From Thiomicrorhabdus sp. (lineage in GTDB: Bacteria > Pseudomonadota > Gammaproteobacteria > Thiomicrospirales > Thiomicrospiraceae): 33,068 nt of DNA. The stretch spans positions 1-33,068 of the forward strand of contig JAMOLY010000157.1 of the NCBI GenBank assembly GCA_027068835.1. The letters are read 5' to 3'. The notes beneath the pieces were generated by a model. That model saw only the letters and a list, made by a program, of their open reading frames with translations. It was not told the origin of the DNA and made no database searches. Each line of letters begins with the position of its first letter. Position 1 is the stretch's first letter. Positions 1 to 11,972 of the stretch are shown here, in pieces. The position numbers and the translations under genes were made by a program.

Positions 1-397
1 CAGGGTGCGCTTCAATCAGCTCCCCCGTTCGGTCTATTGGCAGTATACGGCGGTAATCGGCCAATGAATGCAGTACCACGGTGGTATCTTTTCGAGCTTC
101 AATCACTTCATCTAAATAACAGATTCCCCCCTCTCTTACCGCTTTAGTTAGAGGGCCATCTTGCCAATAAGTCCCCTCTTCTCTAATAAGGTGACGACCA
201 ATTAAATCGGCGGCACTTAGGTCATCATGGCAGACCACAGTATGGACTTTTCGTCCCAGTTTTTGCCCCATAAACTCAATAAAACGGGTTTTACCACACC
301 CCGTAGGTCCTTTAATTAAAATGGGCAAATTCATTGCAGCGGCGGCTTCAAACAATTCCACTTCATTGGCTTGTGCAAAATAGGATGGCTCAAACAT
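1..397 (-). CDS. norQ: CbbQ/NirQ/NorQ-family AAA ATPase (partial, 3' end runs off the left edge)
   Basis: Minus-strand translation from ATG at 397: MFEPSYFAQANEVELFEAAAAMNLPILIKGPTGCGKTRFIEFMGQKLGRKVHTVVCHDDLSAADLIGRHLIREEGTYWQDGPLTKAVREGGICYLDEVIEARKDTTVVLHSLADYRRILPIDRTGELIEAHP. It has Walker A (GPTGCGKT) and Walker B-like (YLDEV) motifs and sits next to norD and norB. It is not in the ORF track because it runs off the window. Confidence 0.9.
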   Translation of the reverse strand, partial: MFEPSYFAQANEVELFEAAAAMNLPILIKGPTGCGKTRFIEFMGQKLGRKVHTVVCHDDLSAADLIGRHLIREEGTYWQDGPLTKAVREGGICYLDEVIEARKDTTVVLHSLADYRRILPIDRTGELIEAHP

Positions 398-439
398 GTA
401 ACGGTTCCTTTGATTAAATTGCTTATTAAATCGCTGTCT

Positions 440-2266
440 TTACAGCGTTAAATTCATATATATTTCAGGCAAGACTGTAGGGAGTTTTTTGCTGTCGCGA
501 ATAACTACGTAGCCATTTCGACCAAATAGATAAGATAAGTAATCCTTTGCTTCTAAATCAATGGTGACACAAAAAGGGGTAATACCCACTCTTTTCGCTT
601 CTTCTATGGCTTTTTTGGTGTCTTCAATGCCATAACGTCCATCGTAACGATCCACATCATTTGGCTTACCGTCACTAATAATCAAAAGCAGTTTATTGGC
701 GCTTTGTTGTTGCTCTAAAATTTTAGAGGACTCTCGAATGGCTGCGCCTAAACGGGTGTAATAACCAGGTTTAATGTGATCAATTCGCCCACGAATCAGA
801 TCGGAATAACGCTCTTTAAAATTTTTAATAATTTGAAAACGCACATTGGTGTTTTTAAGGGATGAAAACGTGTACAGAGCAAACGGATCTTGTAGGCGAT
901 TTAATGACTCTGAAAACACCATTAACCCATCTTTAATCATATCAATGATGCGAATCTCTTGCGTAATACCCGCCTCGGTCGATAAAGAGACATCGGCTAA
1001 AATTAAGGTTGAAAGGTCTCTGGATTTTCGCTCAACGCTTTCATAAAACTTTTGTGGGTGCAGCGATTTGTCTTGATGGCCTAAATATTCAATCCACGTG
1101 TCTAAATTAACTTCATCCCCATAGGGTAACTTATTATTTTTAATACGATCTAGTTGCATTAAATCCAGTTCACTGGCAATTTTTTTAACCATTTTTTGCA
1201 ATCGTTTAGGCAGTTCAATAGGGGTAATATTAATATCTATTAAGGGTTTAATGCAGACATAATTTTCTAAATAATCCTGCTTTTTATAGTCCCACTCATT
1301 AATAAAGTGCCCTTTTCCCAACGGGTACTCTTCGACGGAGCTCTCTGCAAAATCCAAATCCATTTTAATACGTGCCGATAAATTGGCTCGTTTTCGTCCA
1401 AGCGTGATCTCTTCTAAGTCTTCAGCATGATAAAGCGCATCTTCATCAAAACTGTCGTCTTCGCTGCGGTCTAAGTTTACCTGTTCCATAATGCTCATTA
1501 ATGAGTCGGGCAGAAAAATCAGCAGGCCATCTGATTTTTTCTTATCGTCCATCTGGCTTGAGCGCTTTTTCATTTTAAGCACATCAATTTTTTCTGGGTT
1601 TGGCGTGCGATTTTCTAACCCTGCTTCATCATCAAATTCATTCGATGCATACTGATTTGTTTGTGCGGGATACAGCCAAAGCGGAAAAGGGTAAATTTGA
1701 TCAATGGAATACGAAGGGTCATTGATTAACGCTCTATCGACTAAAGTATTAATAAATGCCAACTCGTGGCGTTGTTGTTCAGGGTCTTTAATCGAAAGCC
1801 TTAAACGTTCATTAATTAAATAGCGAATAGCCGCTTGATAGAATGATTTAAACCCAGGATAGATTTGAATCAATTCATGAGACATTTGTAAATTTTTTTG
1901 AGAAAAATGCCCAGCATTCACAGGCATTTTAGCCGCCAAAGCGACTAACCAAAAATAGTGCATCTCATTGAGATATTCGCTGTCAAAATAGGCAAGTGAC
2001 GCAGGTAAATAGACCCCTTTATCGTCTTGCCATGCTAAAAAAAAGGCGGTACCAGAGCCTGAAACTCTCTCCAGCACACTTCGAGTGGTTTTAATGGAGC
2101 GCTTATCTGTTATTTGCAACTCTTTGCCTTTTTCTCCACCGAGTAGATGGTAAAAAACATTGAGTGCTTTACGCTTATCGGTAAAGAGGACTCGCTTATC
2201 GTCATAAGATTTATTAATCTTTTTCTTTAAAAACCGATCCCATACTTTACCAATGTGCTCTTCCAT
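440..2266 (-). CDS. norD: NorD-like protein, von Willebrand factor A domain (nitric oxide reductase activation)
   Basis: 608-aa ORF; C-terminal vWA/MIDAS-like segment (LILADVSLSTEAG...LLLIISDGKPND); located between norB and norQ. Confidence 0.9.
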   Translation of the reverse strand: MEEHIGKVWDRFLKKKINKSYDDKRVLFTDKRKALNVFYHLLGGEKGKELQITDKRSIKTTRSVLERVSGSGTAFFLAWQDDKGVYLPASLAYFDSEYLNEMHYFWLVALAAKMPVNAGHFSQKNLQMSHELIQIYPGFKSFYQAAIRYLINERLRLSIKDPEQQRHELAFINTLVDRALINDPSYSIDQIYPFPLWLYPAQTNQYASNEFDDEAGLENRTPNPEKIDVLKMKKRSSQMDDKKKSDGLLIFLPDSLMSIMEQVNLDRSEDDSFDEDALYHAEDLEEITLGRKRANLSARIKMDLDFAESSVEEYPLGKGHFINEWDYKKQDYLENYVCIKPLIDINITPIELPKRLQKMVKKIASELDLMQLDRIKNNKLPYGDEVNLDTWIEYLGHQDKSLHPQKFYESVERKSRDLSTLILADVSLSTEAGITQEIRIIDMIKDGLMVFSESLNRLQDPFALYTFSSLKNTNVRFQIIKNFKERYSDLIRGRIDHIKPGYYTRLGAAIRESSKILEQQQSANKLLLIISDGKPNDVDRYDGRYGIEDTKKAIEEAKRVGITPFCVTIDLEAKDYLSYLFGRNGYVVIRDSKKLPTVLPEIYMNLTL

Positions 2267-2287
2267 AAACCCTCTTTACCTACTGGA

Positions 2288-4131
<1,844 letters not shown>

Positions 4132-4203
4132 AAAAACTCCTTTAAAGAACTTTGCCGTAACCCACTCTTTTTTTAATTACTGATGTAAAACCTTTCTCTC
4201 CCA

Positions 4204-4230
4204 TAAACAGGCATTTTAAATGCCTGTTTA
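4204..4230. promoter_or_regulatory. Putative NsrR (NO-responsive Rrf2 repressor) operator
   Basis: Perfect 13-1-13 palindrome TAAACAGGCATTT-T-AAATGCCTGTTTA. Its 11-1-11 core AACAGGCATTT-T-AAATGCCTGTT closely matches the described NsrR site (AANATGCATTT-N-AAATGCATNTT). It lies just downstream of the predicted norC -10. Confidence 0.7.
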
Positions 4231-4238
4231 AAAACTGC

Positions 4239-4268
4239 ATAATACATGTAGGTTAATAAAAAGGTCAA
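4239..4268 (-). promoter_or_regulatory. Predicted sigma70-type promoter for norC
   Basis: On the minus strand: TTGACC (4268-4263), 18-bp spacer, TATTAT (4244-4239). Confidence 0.6.
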
Positions 4269-4465
4269 GAAAAACTTTCACCTCCCGACCCAGCTACAGC
4301 CCTAAGAACCGTACTGTTCATAAGGTTAAGAGCTGAATAAATTATTAAATACACCTCATCAAAATCACTTATAATGTCCTTTAAACCAATGCCAATAATC
4401 CTATTATTTATAGGTGATTACATTGCGTTTTTTTATAAAATTAAGCTACTGTAGGAATATCTATC

Positions 4466-5650
4466 ATGCATACACTAAACCAAAATAAAGGGTTCATAAA
4501 AACAGGCGTTACCTTATGTTTTTATGGTCTTTTAGGACTCTCCATTTCAAGCGCTCAAGCTGCTCTAACCTCAGAAGAAAGATTAGGAAAACTGATGTTT
4601 TTTGATGAAAACTTATCAGAACCCAATGGACAGTCTTGTGCCAGCTGTCATCATCCCGATGCGGGCTTTGCTGATCCAGATACCCATCTTCCAGTATCTG
4701 AAGGTGTTATTTTAGGCCTCTTTGGAGGAAGAAACTCCCCCTCAGCCGCTTACGCTAAATTTTTTCCTGAATTCAGTTACCAAAACGGCGTTGCCATCGG
4801 TGGACAATTTTGGGATGGGCGTGCCGCTAACTTAACCGAGCAAGCTAAGGGGCCTTTTTTAAACCCCGTTGAAATGGCAAACCCAAATAAAGCAACCGTA
4901 ATTGCAGACATTAATGCCTCCAGTTACGCAAATCTGTTTACTCAAATTTGTGGCTCTACAAGTGATATTGATGCCGCTTACAACTGTGTAGCAGAGTCAA
5001 TTGCCGCTTATGAAAAAACGGACGAAGTCAGCCCATTTTCCTCTAAATTTGATGCAGTGATGGCAGGACAAGCCCAGTTTACTCGTTTAGAGCGACGAGG
5101 CCGCATGCTTTTTAATGGTCGCGCACAATGTAGCCAATGCCATACAGACAATGGTCGCATGGGTAGAATGGGCGGAGGAAACACAGATTCTTCTACGCCT
5201 GTATTATTCACCGATTTTAAATACTACAATTTAGGACTTCCTAAAAACAACGAATACCCACTTAACCTACAACCAAATAGTATTGATTTAGGCTTAGGTG
5301 GTGTATTAAATGTAGCGTCTGAAAATGGTAAATTCAAAACGCCACACTTACGCAACATTGCAAATACGCCTCCTTATATGCACAACGGAGTATTAAAAAC
5401 ATTAAAAGAGGTGGTTCACTTTTACAATACGCGTGATATTCCAGGTTTATGGGATGCGCCTGAAGTTTCTGAAAACATGGAAACCAGACGTGTAGGTAAC
5501 CTAAGACTCAATAGCCGTCAGGAAGATGCCATTGTTGCCTATATGATGACATTTACCGATGGGTATGTACCATCAAGTAACAGTGCAAACAATAACACTG
5601 ACCGTCCAAATAATGGTCAAGGCAGAATGCACCGATTCGGCCAACGTTAA
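4466..5650 (+). CDS. Di-heme cytochrome c peroxidase / MauG-family protein
   Basis: 394 aa; signal peptide; two CxxCH heme motifs (CASCHH, CSQCH); FDENLSEPNGQSCASCHHPDAGFAD and KTPHLRNIANTPPYMHNG are typical of the CCP/MauG family. Confidence 0.9.
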   Translation: MHTLNQNKGFIKTGVTLCFYGLLGLSISSAQAALTSEERLGKLMFFDENLSEPNGQSCASCHHPDAGFADPDTHLPVSEGVILGLFGGRNSPSAAYAKFFPEFSYQNGVAIGGQFWDGRAANLTEQAKGPFLNPVEMANPNKATVIADINASSYANLFTQICGSTSDIDAAYNCVAESIAAYEKTDEVSPFSSKFDAVMAGQAQFTRLERRGRMLFNGRAQCSQCHTDNGRMGRMGGGNTDSSTPVLFTDFKYYNLGLPKNNEYPLNLQPNSIDLGLGGVLNVASENGKFKTPHLRNIANTPPYMHNGVLKTLKEVVHFYNTRDIPGLWDAPEVSENMETRRVGNLRLNSRQEDAIVAYMMTFTDGYVPSSNSANNNTDRPNNGQGRMHRFGQR

Positions 5651-5656
5651 GTTTAA

Positions 5657-5741
5657 TGCCCAATCCCCAAATAGAAAATACATTGATAGCACACCCGTTG
5701 CTAACATTCTAATTCGTATTTCTATCTGGGGTATTTGGGCA
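5657..5741. repeat. Long imperfect inverted repeat in a convergent intergenic region (possible bidirectional terminator)
   Basis: Left arm TGCCCAATCCCCAAATAGAAAATAC (5657-5681) is complementary, with small gaps, to right arm GTATTTCTATCTGGGGTATTTGGGCA (5716-5741). Confidence 0.6.
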
Positions 5742-5776
5742 ATATAACAACGCTACTACTCAAAAATTACGCTAAT

Positions 5777-8545
5777 TTATTGCATCATTAACCGCAACCA
5801 TACCTCTTTTACCGCCTTACGCTGTTCTAAATAACAATCACTCGGCACCCATTCTTTTTCATTTTGTAACGCCATTCGGTGATATTTTGAACGATACGTT
5901 TTATAGGCATTTAATAAAGCTTCCTCCTCATTTTTAGCAAGCAACCCGACCTTGGCCACCGCCTCTAAAATACGCAAGTTATCGCTGTATTGACACAGTG
6001 TGGGAGTTTGATACGCGTAGCTTAAGACCAAAAATTGCATCATAAACTCAATATCCACTATGCCGCCTCTACCCTGTTTTAAATCAAACACGGTATCGTT
6101 GCTTTTGTCGAGTTCAGCCATCATTTTTTGACGCATATCTCGCACCTCTTTTTGAATTTCTGAAACCTCTCTTTTTTGCTGTAAAAACGCGGCTTTAAAC
6201 TGATTAAATTGCTCAATACTTTTCGCATCGCCCGTTATCGCACGTACGCGAACAAAGGCTTGATGCTCCCAAACCCACGCTTTATTTTTAAGGTAATTTT
6301 GATACCCTTCAAAATCCACAACCATCATGCCCGACGCACCATTGGGACGGAGCCGTGTGTCCACTTCGTATAAAATCCCTGTAGGCATCATGGTGGTCAT
6401 AAGCGAGATTATTTTTTGCCCCATACGAACAAAATACATGGAATTATCCAGCCTTTTTCCTGTTGAACTGACCGCTTGATCGCTCGATTTAAGCCCCTGA
6501 TAGACAAATACCACATCCAAATCCGAGCCATACCCTAATTCTACCCCCCCTAGTTTGCCATAGCCTAACACCATAAAAGGGTTGCGCTTTGTCTGTTCAT
6601 CCATACCGCCAGGCAAGCCATTTTTTTGTTGCATCAATTGCCATGCAAACGCCACCACAGCATTCAATACCGCTTCGGCAATCCACGTTAAATAATTACT
6701 CACTTCGGTCACAGGCATATTGCCTGTTACATCTGCCGCCGCCACTTTAAACACCTGTGCGTGTCGCCATTGGCGTAAAGCGTTCATAAACTCCTCTTCA
6801 TCAAGCTGTGCCGTGTTTAAAATATTCTGTGCATCTTGCTGTAAAGCACAAGCATCCAGTGGTGAAAATAGCGCTTCTTTATCCAATAGCTGATCCAGCA
6901 ACGCGGGGTATTTAACCAACATATCCGCTAGCCAAGCACTCACATGACACAGCTCAATTAAGCGTTGCAGTGCCGCAATATTCTCTTTTAATAACACCAA
7001 ATACACACTGCGTTTGGCAATGGATTCAATGACGGATAACACCCGTTCAAAACACTCAGAAGAGCGATTAGTACTTAATATTTCTCGCAACAGCAATGGC
7101 ATAACCGCATTTAAACGCTCCACCCCCTCTTTTTCCAAGGTTTGCACAATACGACCCGCCTTAAAGGTAAACAACGGCTGTAAAAATGCTTTGGCTTGCA
7201 TTTCACTTAAACCATACGCCATCACTAAGTTCAAATCATCCAGCTCTCCCAACCACAAATCGGACAGGGCATCCGCCTCTTCACAAGCTTCATCCTCAGC
7301 AAAAACCAAATCAAACTGAGCCTGAACCATGGCTCGATGGCTGTTTAAATCGGCTAAAAAATTTTCATAATTTTCATAGCCCATCGACTGCGCCAAGGTA
7401 AGTTGCTGTTTTTTATCGGTTGGTAGATCGTGCGTTTGTTCATCGCGCCACGCTTGCAAACGATTCTCCGCTTGCCTTAAAAAAATGTAGGCGGATTTTA
7501 AGGATTGATAAACCTGTTCTTCTAAAAATTTACGTTGTGCCAATAAATCTAACGTGGGTAACAGTGAACGGGTTTGCAACGCTTTATTACGCCCGCCATG
7601 AATCAACTGAAACGCTTGGGCAATAAACTCAATTTCTCGAATGCCTCCACGCCCCAGCTTAATATTATCTTCCATGCCTTTTTTCTTCACTTGCGCCGCA
7701 ATCATCTGCTTTAATTCACGCAACGAATCCATGGCAGTAAAATCTACATAACGACGATAGACAAACGGGCGCAAAATATCGAATAGGTACGCGGCTTCTT
7801 TGGCATCCCCCGCAATCACTCGCCCCTTAACCAGTGCGTATCGCTCCCAAGCACGACCGTGCATTTCGTAATAGTGCTCCATGCCTGAAAAACTAATGGC
7901 TAACGAACCTCCGTCGCCAAACGGGCGCAATCGCATGTCCACCCGATAGACAAAGCCATCTTCTGTCATCTCCACTAATGACTTATTCATCGCTTGGCCT
8001 AAACGCGTAAAAAACTGATCGTTTGAGGTAGCGCGTTTAGGTGGCTGGCCTTCCGCCATTTTTGTCTCCCCCCCCTCTGGGTAGACAAAAATCAGATCAA
8101 TGTCCGATGAAAAATTAAGCTCTTGACCGCCCAGTTTTCCCATCCCAATTACCAACATTTTTTGTGGCAAGCCCGAGTCGCGTCCAATGGGCGTACCGTA
8201 ACGCAAACACGCACGTTCATAATGCCAATCGAGCGTAGAAGCCACCAGTGCGTCGGCTAAATCCGATAAATCTCGCATGGTTTCATCCAACGTAGCCAAC
8301 CCTGATAAATCTCGAATCGCAATGCGCGTCATCTGCCAATTACGCTCTTTTCGCAAAATTTTCTTTAACGAATTTTCATCTTGTGACGCAATCACCGCCT
8401 CATACACTCGTTGATACAATACCCCCTCTAACCAAAGTTTATCCCAGTGTTCTGAATTAACCAACTCAGGAAAACGTTGACACATTTGTTCAACATACGG
8501 GCTCCACTGTTGAACTTGGTTTAATGAGTACGCTTGCTCTTTCAT
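5777..8545 (-). CDS. glnE: Bifunctional glutamine synthetase adenylyltransferase/deadenylase GlnE
   Basis: 922 aa with two nucleotidyltransferase cores (GMGKLGGQELNFSSDIDLIFVYPEGG; GYGKLGGVELGYGSDLDVVFVYQ) and GRGGIREIEF/GRGGIVDIEF motifs. Confidence 0.97.
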   Translation of the reverse strand: MKEQAYSLNQVQQWSPYVEQMCQRFPELVNSEHWDKLWLEGVLYQRVYEAVIASQDENSLKKILRKERNWQMTRIAIRDLSGLATLDETMRDLSDLADALVASTLDWHYERACLRYGTPIGRDSGLPQKMLVIGMGKLGGQELNFSSDIDLIFVYPEGGETKMAEGQPPKRATSNDQFFTRLGQAMNKSLVEMTEDGFVYRVDMRLRPFGDGGSLAISFSGMEHYYEMHGRAWERYALVKGRVIAGDAKEAAYLFDILRPFVYRRYVDFTAMDSLRELKQMIAAQVKKKGMEDNIKLGRGGIREIEFIAQAFQLIHGGRNKALQTRSLLPTLDLLAQRKFLEEQVYQSLKSAYIFLRQAENRLQAWRDEQTHDLPTDKKQQLTLAQSMGYENYENFLADLNSHRAMVQAQFDLVFAEDEACEEADALSDLWLGELDDLNLVMAYGLSEMQAKAFLQPLFTFKAGRIVQTLEKEGVERLNAVMPLLLREILSTNRSSECFERVLSVIESIAKRSVYLVLLKENIAALQRLIELCHVSAWLADMLVKYPALLDQLLDKEALFSPLDACALQQDAQNILNTAQLDEEEFMNALRQWRHAQVFKVAAADVTGNMPVTEVSNYLTWIAEAVLNAVVAFAWQLMQQKNGLPGGMDEQTKRNPFMVLGYGKLGGVELGYGSDLDVVFVYQGLKSSDQAVSSTGKRLDNSMYFVRMGQKIISLMTTMMPTGILYEVDTRLRPNGASGMMVVDFEGYQNYLKNKAWVWEHQAFVRVRAITGDAKSIEQFNQFKAAFLQQKREVSEIQKEVRDMRQKMMAELDKSNDTVFDLKQGRGGIVDIEFMMQFLVLSYAYQTPTLCQYSDNLRILEAVAKVGLLAKNEEEALLNAYKTYRSKYHRMALQNEKEWVPSDCYLEQRKAVKEVWLRLMMQ

Positions 8546-8626
8546 AACAAAACCTCTTCTTTTTAACTGCTTTGCATATAACTTATTAATTATGTATATG
8601 AGGGGGGGGATTTTTCTAACTCAACA

Positions 8627-9403
8627 TCACAAACGGTAAAGATACAAAATCGTTTCTCGTACATCGGACAATTGCCAAATATCACTGGGGTCTACATTAG
8701 GTACGGCAAAACTGTTTGTGATAAAAACCGATCCTTTTGGCATCTCTTTTTTGACCTTTTGCCAAAGTTTGGGCATCGGTTCAGGCGATAAAAACGCATA
8801 CACCAGTGTATAATGAGACAGATCGGTTTTCCAAATATCTTGTGCATAAATTATCCCCCCCCCTATCCAACTGTACACTTTTGAGAACGCATAAGGAATT
8901 GGAGCGGTTTCCACCCCTGTTGATTTAATTACACCACGCTGTTGCGACATAAACACCACATTGCCTCCTAGCCCACAGCCTAAATCTAAAAATGAAACCT
9001 CTCCCTGTGTTCTATGCAGCTCTTTTACCATTTTTTTTAATGCTTGTCGTGTGGTTTGATTGGTTAAATAAAGAGGCACACGCTCCTTAAAGGTATTGCG
9101 AAACAGCAACCATAAAACAGCAAACACACCTAACGCCCACAACGGATTAAACTCAATCACCACGCCAAAATACAATCCAACGGGCAATAAAAATTGAATC
9201 CACTGCCACCAACGTGGCAATCCAACCCAATAACTGATTAACACAGCAACAACCGCTTGAATCAACACCAGCACTATAGGGGCATAGGGGGGGGGGAAAA
9301 AATAGGGAGCCAACCATACACCACAGACAATCATAACCAGTACGCCTGCTTGAACCGTCAATGCCAAAATAATTTTAGGCCATTTTTCTAACGTTATTTT
9401 CAA
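8627..9403 (-). CDS. Class I SAM-dependent methyltransferase with N-terminal transmembrane segments
   Basis: 258 aa; hydrophobic N-terminal half, then a SAM-binding motif (VSFLDLGCGLGGNVVF). Contains two long C/G homopolymers (8855-8863 and 9287-9296). Confidence 0.75.
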   Translation of the reverse strand: MKITLEKWPKIILALTVQAGVLVMIVCGVWLAPYFFPPPYAPIVLVLIQAVVAVLISYWVGLPRWWQWIQFLLPVGLYFGVVIEFNPLWALGVFAVLWLLFRNTFKERVPLYLTNQTTRQALKKMVKELHRTQGEVSFLDLGCGLGGNVVFMSQQRGVIKSTGVETAPIPYAFSKVYSWIGGGIIYAQDIWKTDLSHYTLVYAFLSPEPMPKLWQKVKKEMPKGSVFITNSFAVPNVDPSDIWQLSDVRETILYLYRL

Positions 9404-9541
9404 TTTAGAGAATTCCTAATTAAGTCTATTAAGCCCTATTAAACTTTATGCACCATTCGCCTAACATTTCGCACCACTTTCAAACAAGCGCATCGTTTAA
9501 ACATAAGAAACAGCGTCTAAAACCGCAATAAATCCAATTAA

Positions 9542-9970
<429 letters not shown>

Positions 9971-10026
9971 TTTTTACGACTCATTTTGAATCGTTACACA
10001 TAAACCAAGGTTAAAGGAATTTAATT

Positions 10027-11277
10027 ATGGAACAAGTTCTACAACTCAGTTACGCACTGGACACCTTCTACTTTCTAATGTCTGGTGCATTGGTCATGTG
10101 GATGGCGGCTGGTTTTACCATGCTCGAAGCAGGACTCGTGCGCTCTAAAAATACCACTGAAATCTTAGCCAAAAATATTGGCCTATTTTCCATTGCTTGT
10201 ATTATGTACATGCTAGTGGGTTACAACATCATGTACCCTGCCGAAGCAGTCAACAGCTTCTTTCCTGGCATGAGCTTTTTACTGGGTGCCGATCACACCA
10301 CCGCCGCCGTGATTGCGGGTGGCGATGACGCGCCTTACTACTCAGGTATGTCTGACTTCTTCTTCCAAGTGGTCTTTGTTGCCACCGCCATGTCTGTTGT
10401 GTCGGGTGCCGTTGCGGAGCGTATGAAACTCATGGCCTTCTTTGCCTTTGTTGTCGTTTTTACTGCATTCATCTACCCAATGCAAGGTTTTTGGAAATGG
10501 GGCGGCGGGTTCTTAGATGAGTTGGGCTTCCTCGATTTTGCAGGATCTGGCGTAGTTCACATGGCCGGTGCTTCTGCTGCTTTAGCAGGTGTTATTTTAC
10601 TCGGCGCACGTAAAGGAAAATATGGACCAAACGGAGAAACTCGTGCCATTCCTGGTGCAAACTTACCGATTGCGACCTTAGGTGTCTTCATTCTTTGGTT
10701 AGGTTGGTTTGGCTTTAACGGTGGATCACAACTCATGATATCGGATGTTGATAATGCCAATGCCGTTTCTATGATCTTTGTAAATACACTGCTTGCCGCC
10801 GCCGCTGGTGTTGTTGGCGCGTTAATCATCGCTAAAATTAAATTTGGTAAAGCCGATTTAACCATGATGCTAAACGGAGCCTTAGCAGGCTTGGTTGCCA
10901 TCACCGCAGAGCCACTCACCCCAACCGCACTAGAAGCCTCTTTAATTGGCCTTGCGGGTGGAGTGATTGTTGTGTTCTCTATTTTATTAATTGACTCTAA
11001 ACTGAAACTGGATGATCCAGTAGGCGCCATCTCCGTTCACGGAGTAGTCGGTGTATTTGGTTTAATCGCCGTTACTTTCACTAACCCAGATGCAACCATC
11101 GTTGCTCAGTTAACGGGTATTGTCGTGATCTTTGCATGGGTATTTGGTACCAGCTTGGTACTTTGGTACATTCTAAAAGCCGTTATGGGTATTCGTGTCT
11201 CAGAAGAAGAAGAGTACGAAGGGGTGGATCAATCCGAATGTGGAATGGAAGCCTATCCTGAGTTTAAAAAATCATAA
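10027..11277 (+). CDS. amtB: Ammonium transporter Amt
   Basis: 416-aa polytopic protein with Amt signatures (GFTMLEAGLVRSKN; DFAGSGVVHMAGA; WFGFNGGS; AISVHGVVGVFG). Confidence 0.96.
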   Translation: MEQVLQLSYALDTFYFLMSGALVMWMAAGFTMLEAGLVRSKNTTEILAKNIGLFSIACIMYMLVGYNIMYPAEAVNSFFPGMSFLLGADHTTAAVIAGGDDAPYYSGMSDFFFQVVFVATAMSVVSGAVAERMKLMAFFAFVVVFTAFIYPMQGFWKWGGGFLDELGFLDFAGSGVVHMAGASAALAGVILLGARKGKYGPNGETRAIPGANLPIATLGVFILWLGWFGFNGGSQLMISDVDNANAVSMIFVNTLLAAAAGVVGALIIAKIKFGKADLTMMLNGALAGLVAITAEPLTPTALEASLIGLAGGVIVVFSILLIDSKLKLDDPVGAISVHGVVGVFGLIAVTFTNPDATIVAQLTGIVVIFAWVFGTSLVLWYILKAVMGIRVSEEEEYEGVDQSECGMEAYPEFKKS

Positions 11278-11298
11278 TAGTGTTTATGTAATACTCAC

Positions 11299-11324
11299 AA
11301 CCCCGCTTTATGCGGGGTTTTTTT
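11299..11324 (+). terminator. Rho-independent terminator after amtB
   Basis: AACCCCGC-TTTAT-GCGGGGTT followed by a T-run. Confidence 0.9.
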
Positions 11325-11458
11325 ATGCCCAAAATTTTATCCCCCCCCTATCTGTAGAATTATTTTTCGATTCCAATATAAAAAAACATCAAAAAAAACC
11401 ACACAATCAAAGAGGGTTCGATACAATGAATTCTTTAAAAATTCAATGATGACATACC

Positions 11459-11929
11459 ATGCCTAAAATACTTAAACACACCCTCGCTCTACTGCTTACC
11501 GCCTTACTCACAAGCGTATCCTTTCAGGTGTATTCCGAAGATGACGCGCCTACAATAGACCAAGGAAACCCCGCCAAATTTAAACAATTTGACGCGCCAG
11601 AACAAAGTGTTCCTAAATATTTTTCAATGGACAAAGTGGTGGTGAATTTTAGAGGAGAAGGTAAAGCGAAGTTTTTAGCTGTCGATTTAAAATTTATGTC
11701 GTACATACCACAGGTTGTGGAAGTTGAAATGGAGCATTTACGCCCGATTCTTAAAAATGATATTGATCGCCTTCTGCGCAACCAAACTTATTCAAAACTT
11801 AAAACACCCGATGGACCAGATCAACTTCGAACTGAAATATTAAAGGTCTCACGTAAAATTCTGGAAGAACACCGTATTTACCCTGACTTATTAAAGGATG
11901 TTTACCTTGGGCGTTTTGTGATGCAGTAA
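11459..11929 (+). CDS. FliL-like flagellar basal-body-associated protein
   Basis: 156 aa; signal peptide or anchor; VNFRGEGKAKFLAVDLKFMSY and C-terminal DVYLGRFVMQ resemble the FliL family. Confidence 0.7.
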   Translation: MPKILKHTLALLLTALLTSVSFQVYSEDDAPTIDQGNPAKFKQFDAPEQSVPKYFSMDKVVVNFRGEGKAKFLAVDLKFMSYIPQVVEVEMEHLRPILKNDIDRLLRNQTYSKLKTPDGPDQLRTEILKVSRKILEEHRIYPDLLKDVYLGRFVMQ

Positions 11930-11972
11930 AATTTACCCCCCCCCTACTAAACAAAATTATCCTAAGTTTGTA

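Noticed and set aside
5777-8545. G/C runs in glnE as evidence of frame breakage
   Set aside because: Both tracts (6544-6550 and 8068-8075) are in frame as Gly-Gly codons within conserved motifs and the ORF is full length.
10557-11030. 157-aa antisense ORF inside amtB
   Set aside because: Frame shadow of a strongly conserved gene; low-complexity Ala/Pro/Ser composition, no recognisable domain.
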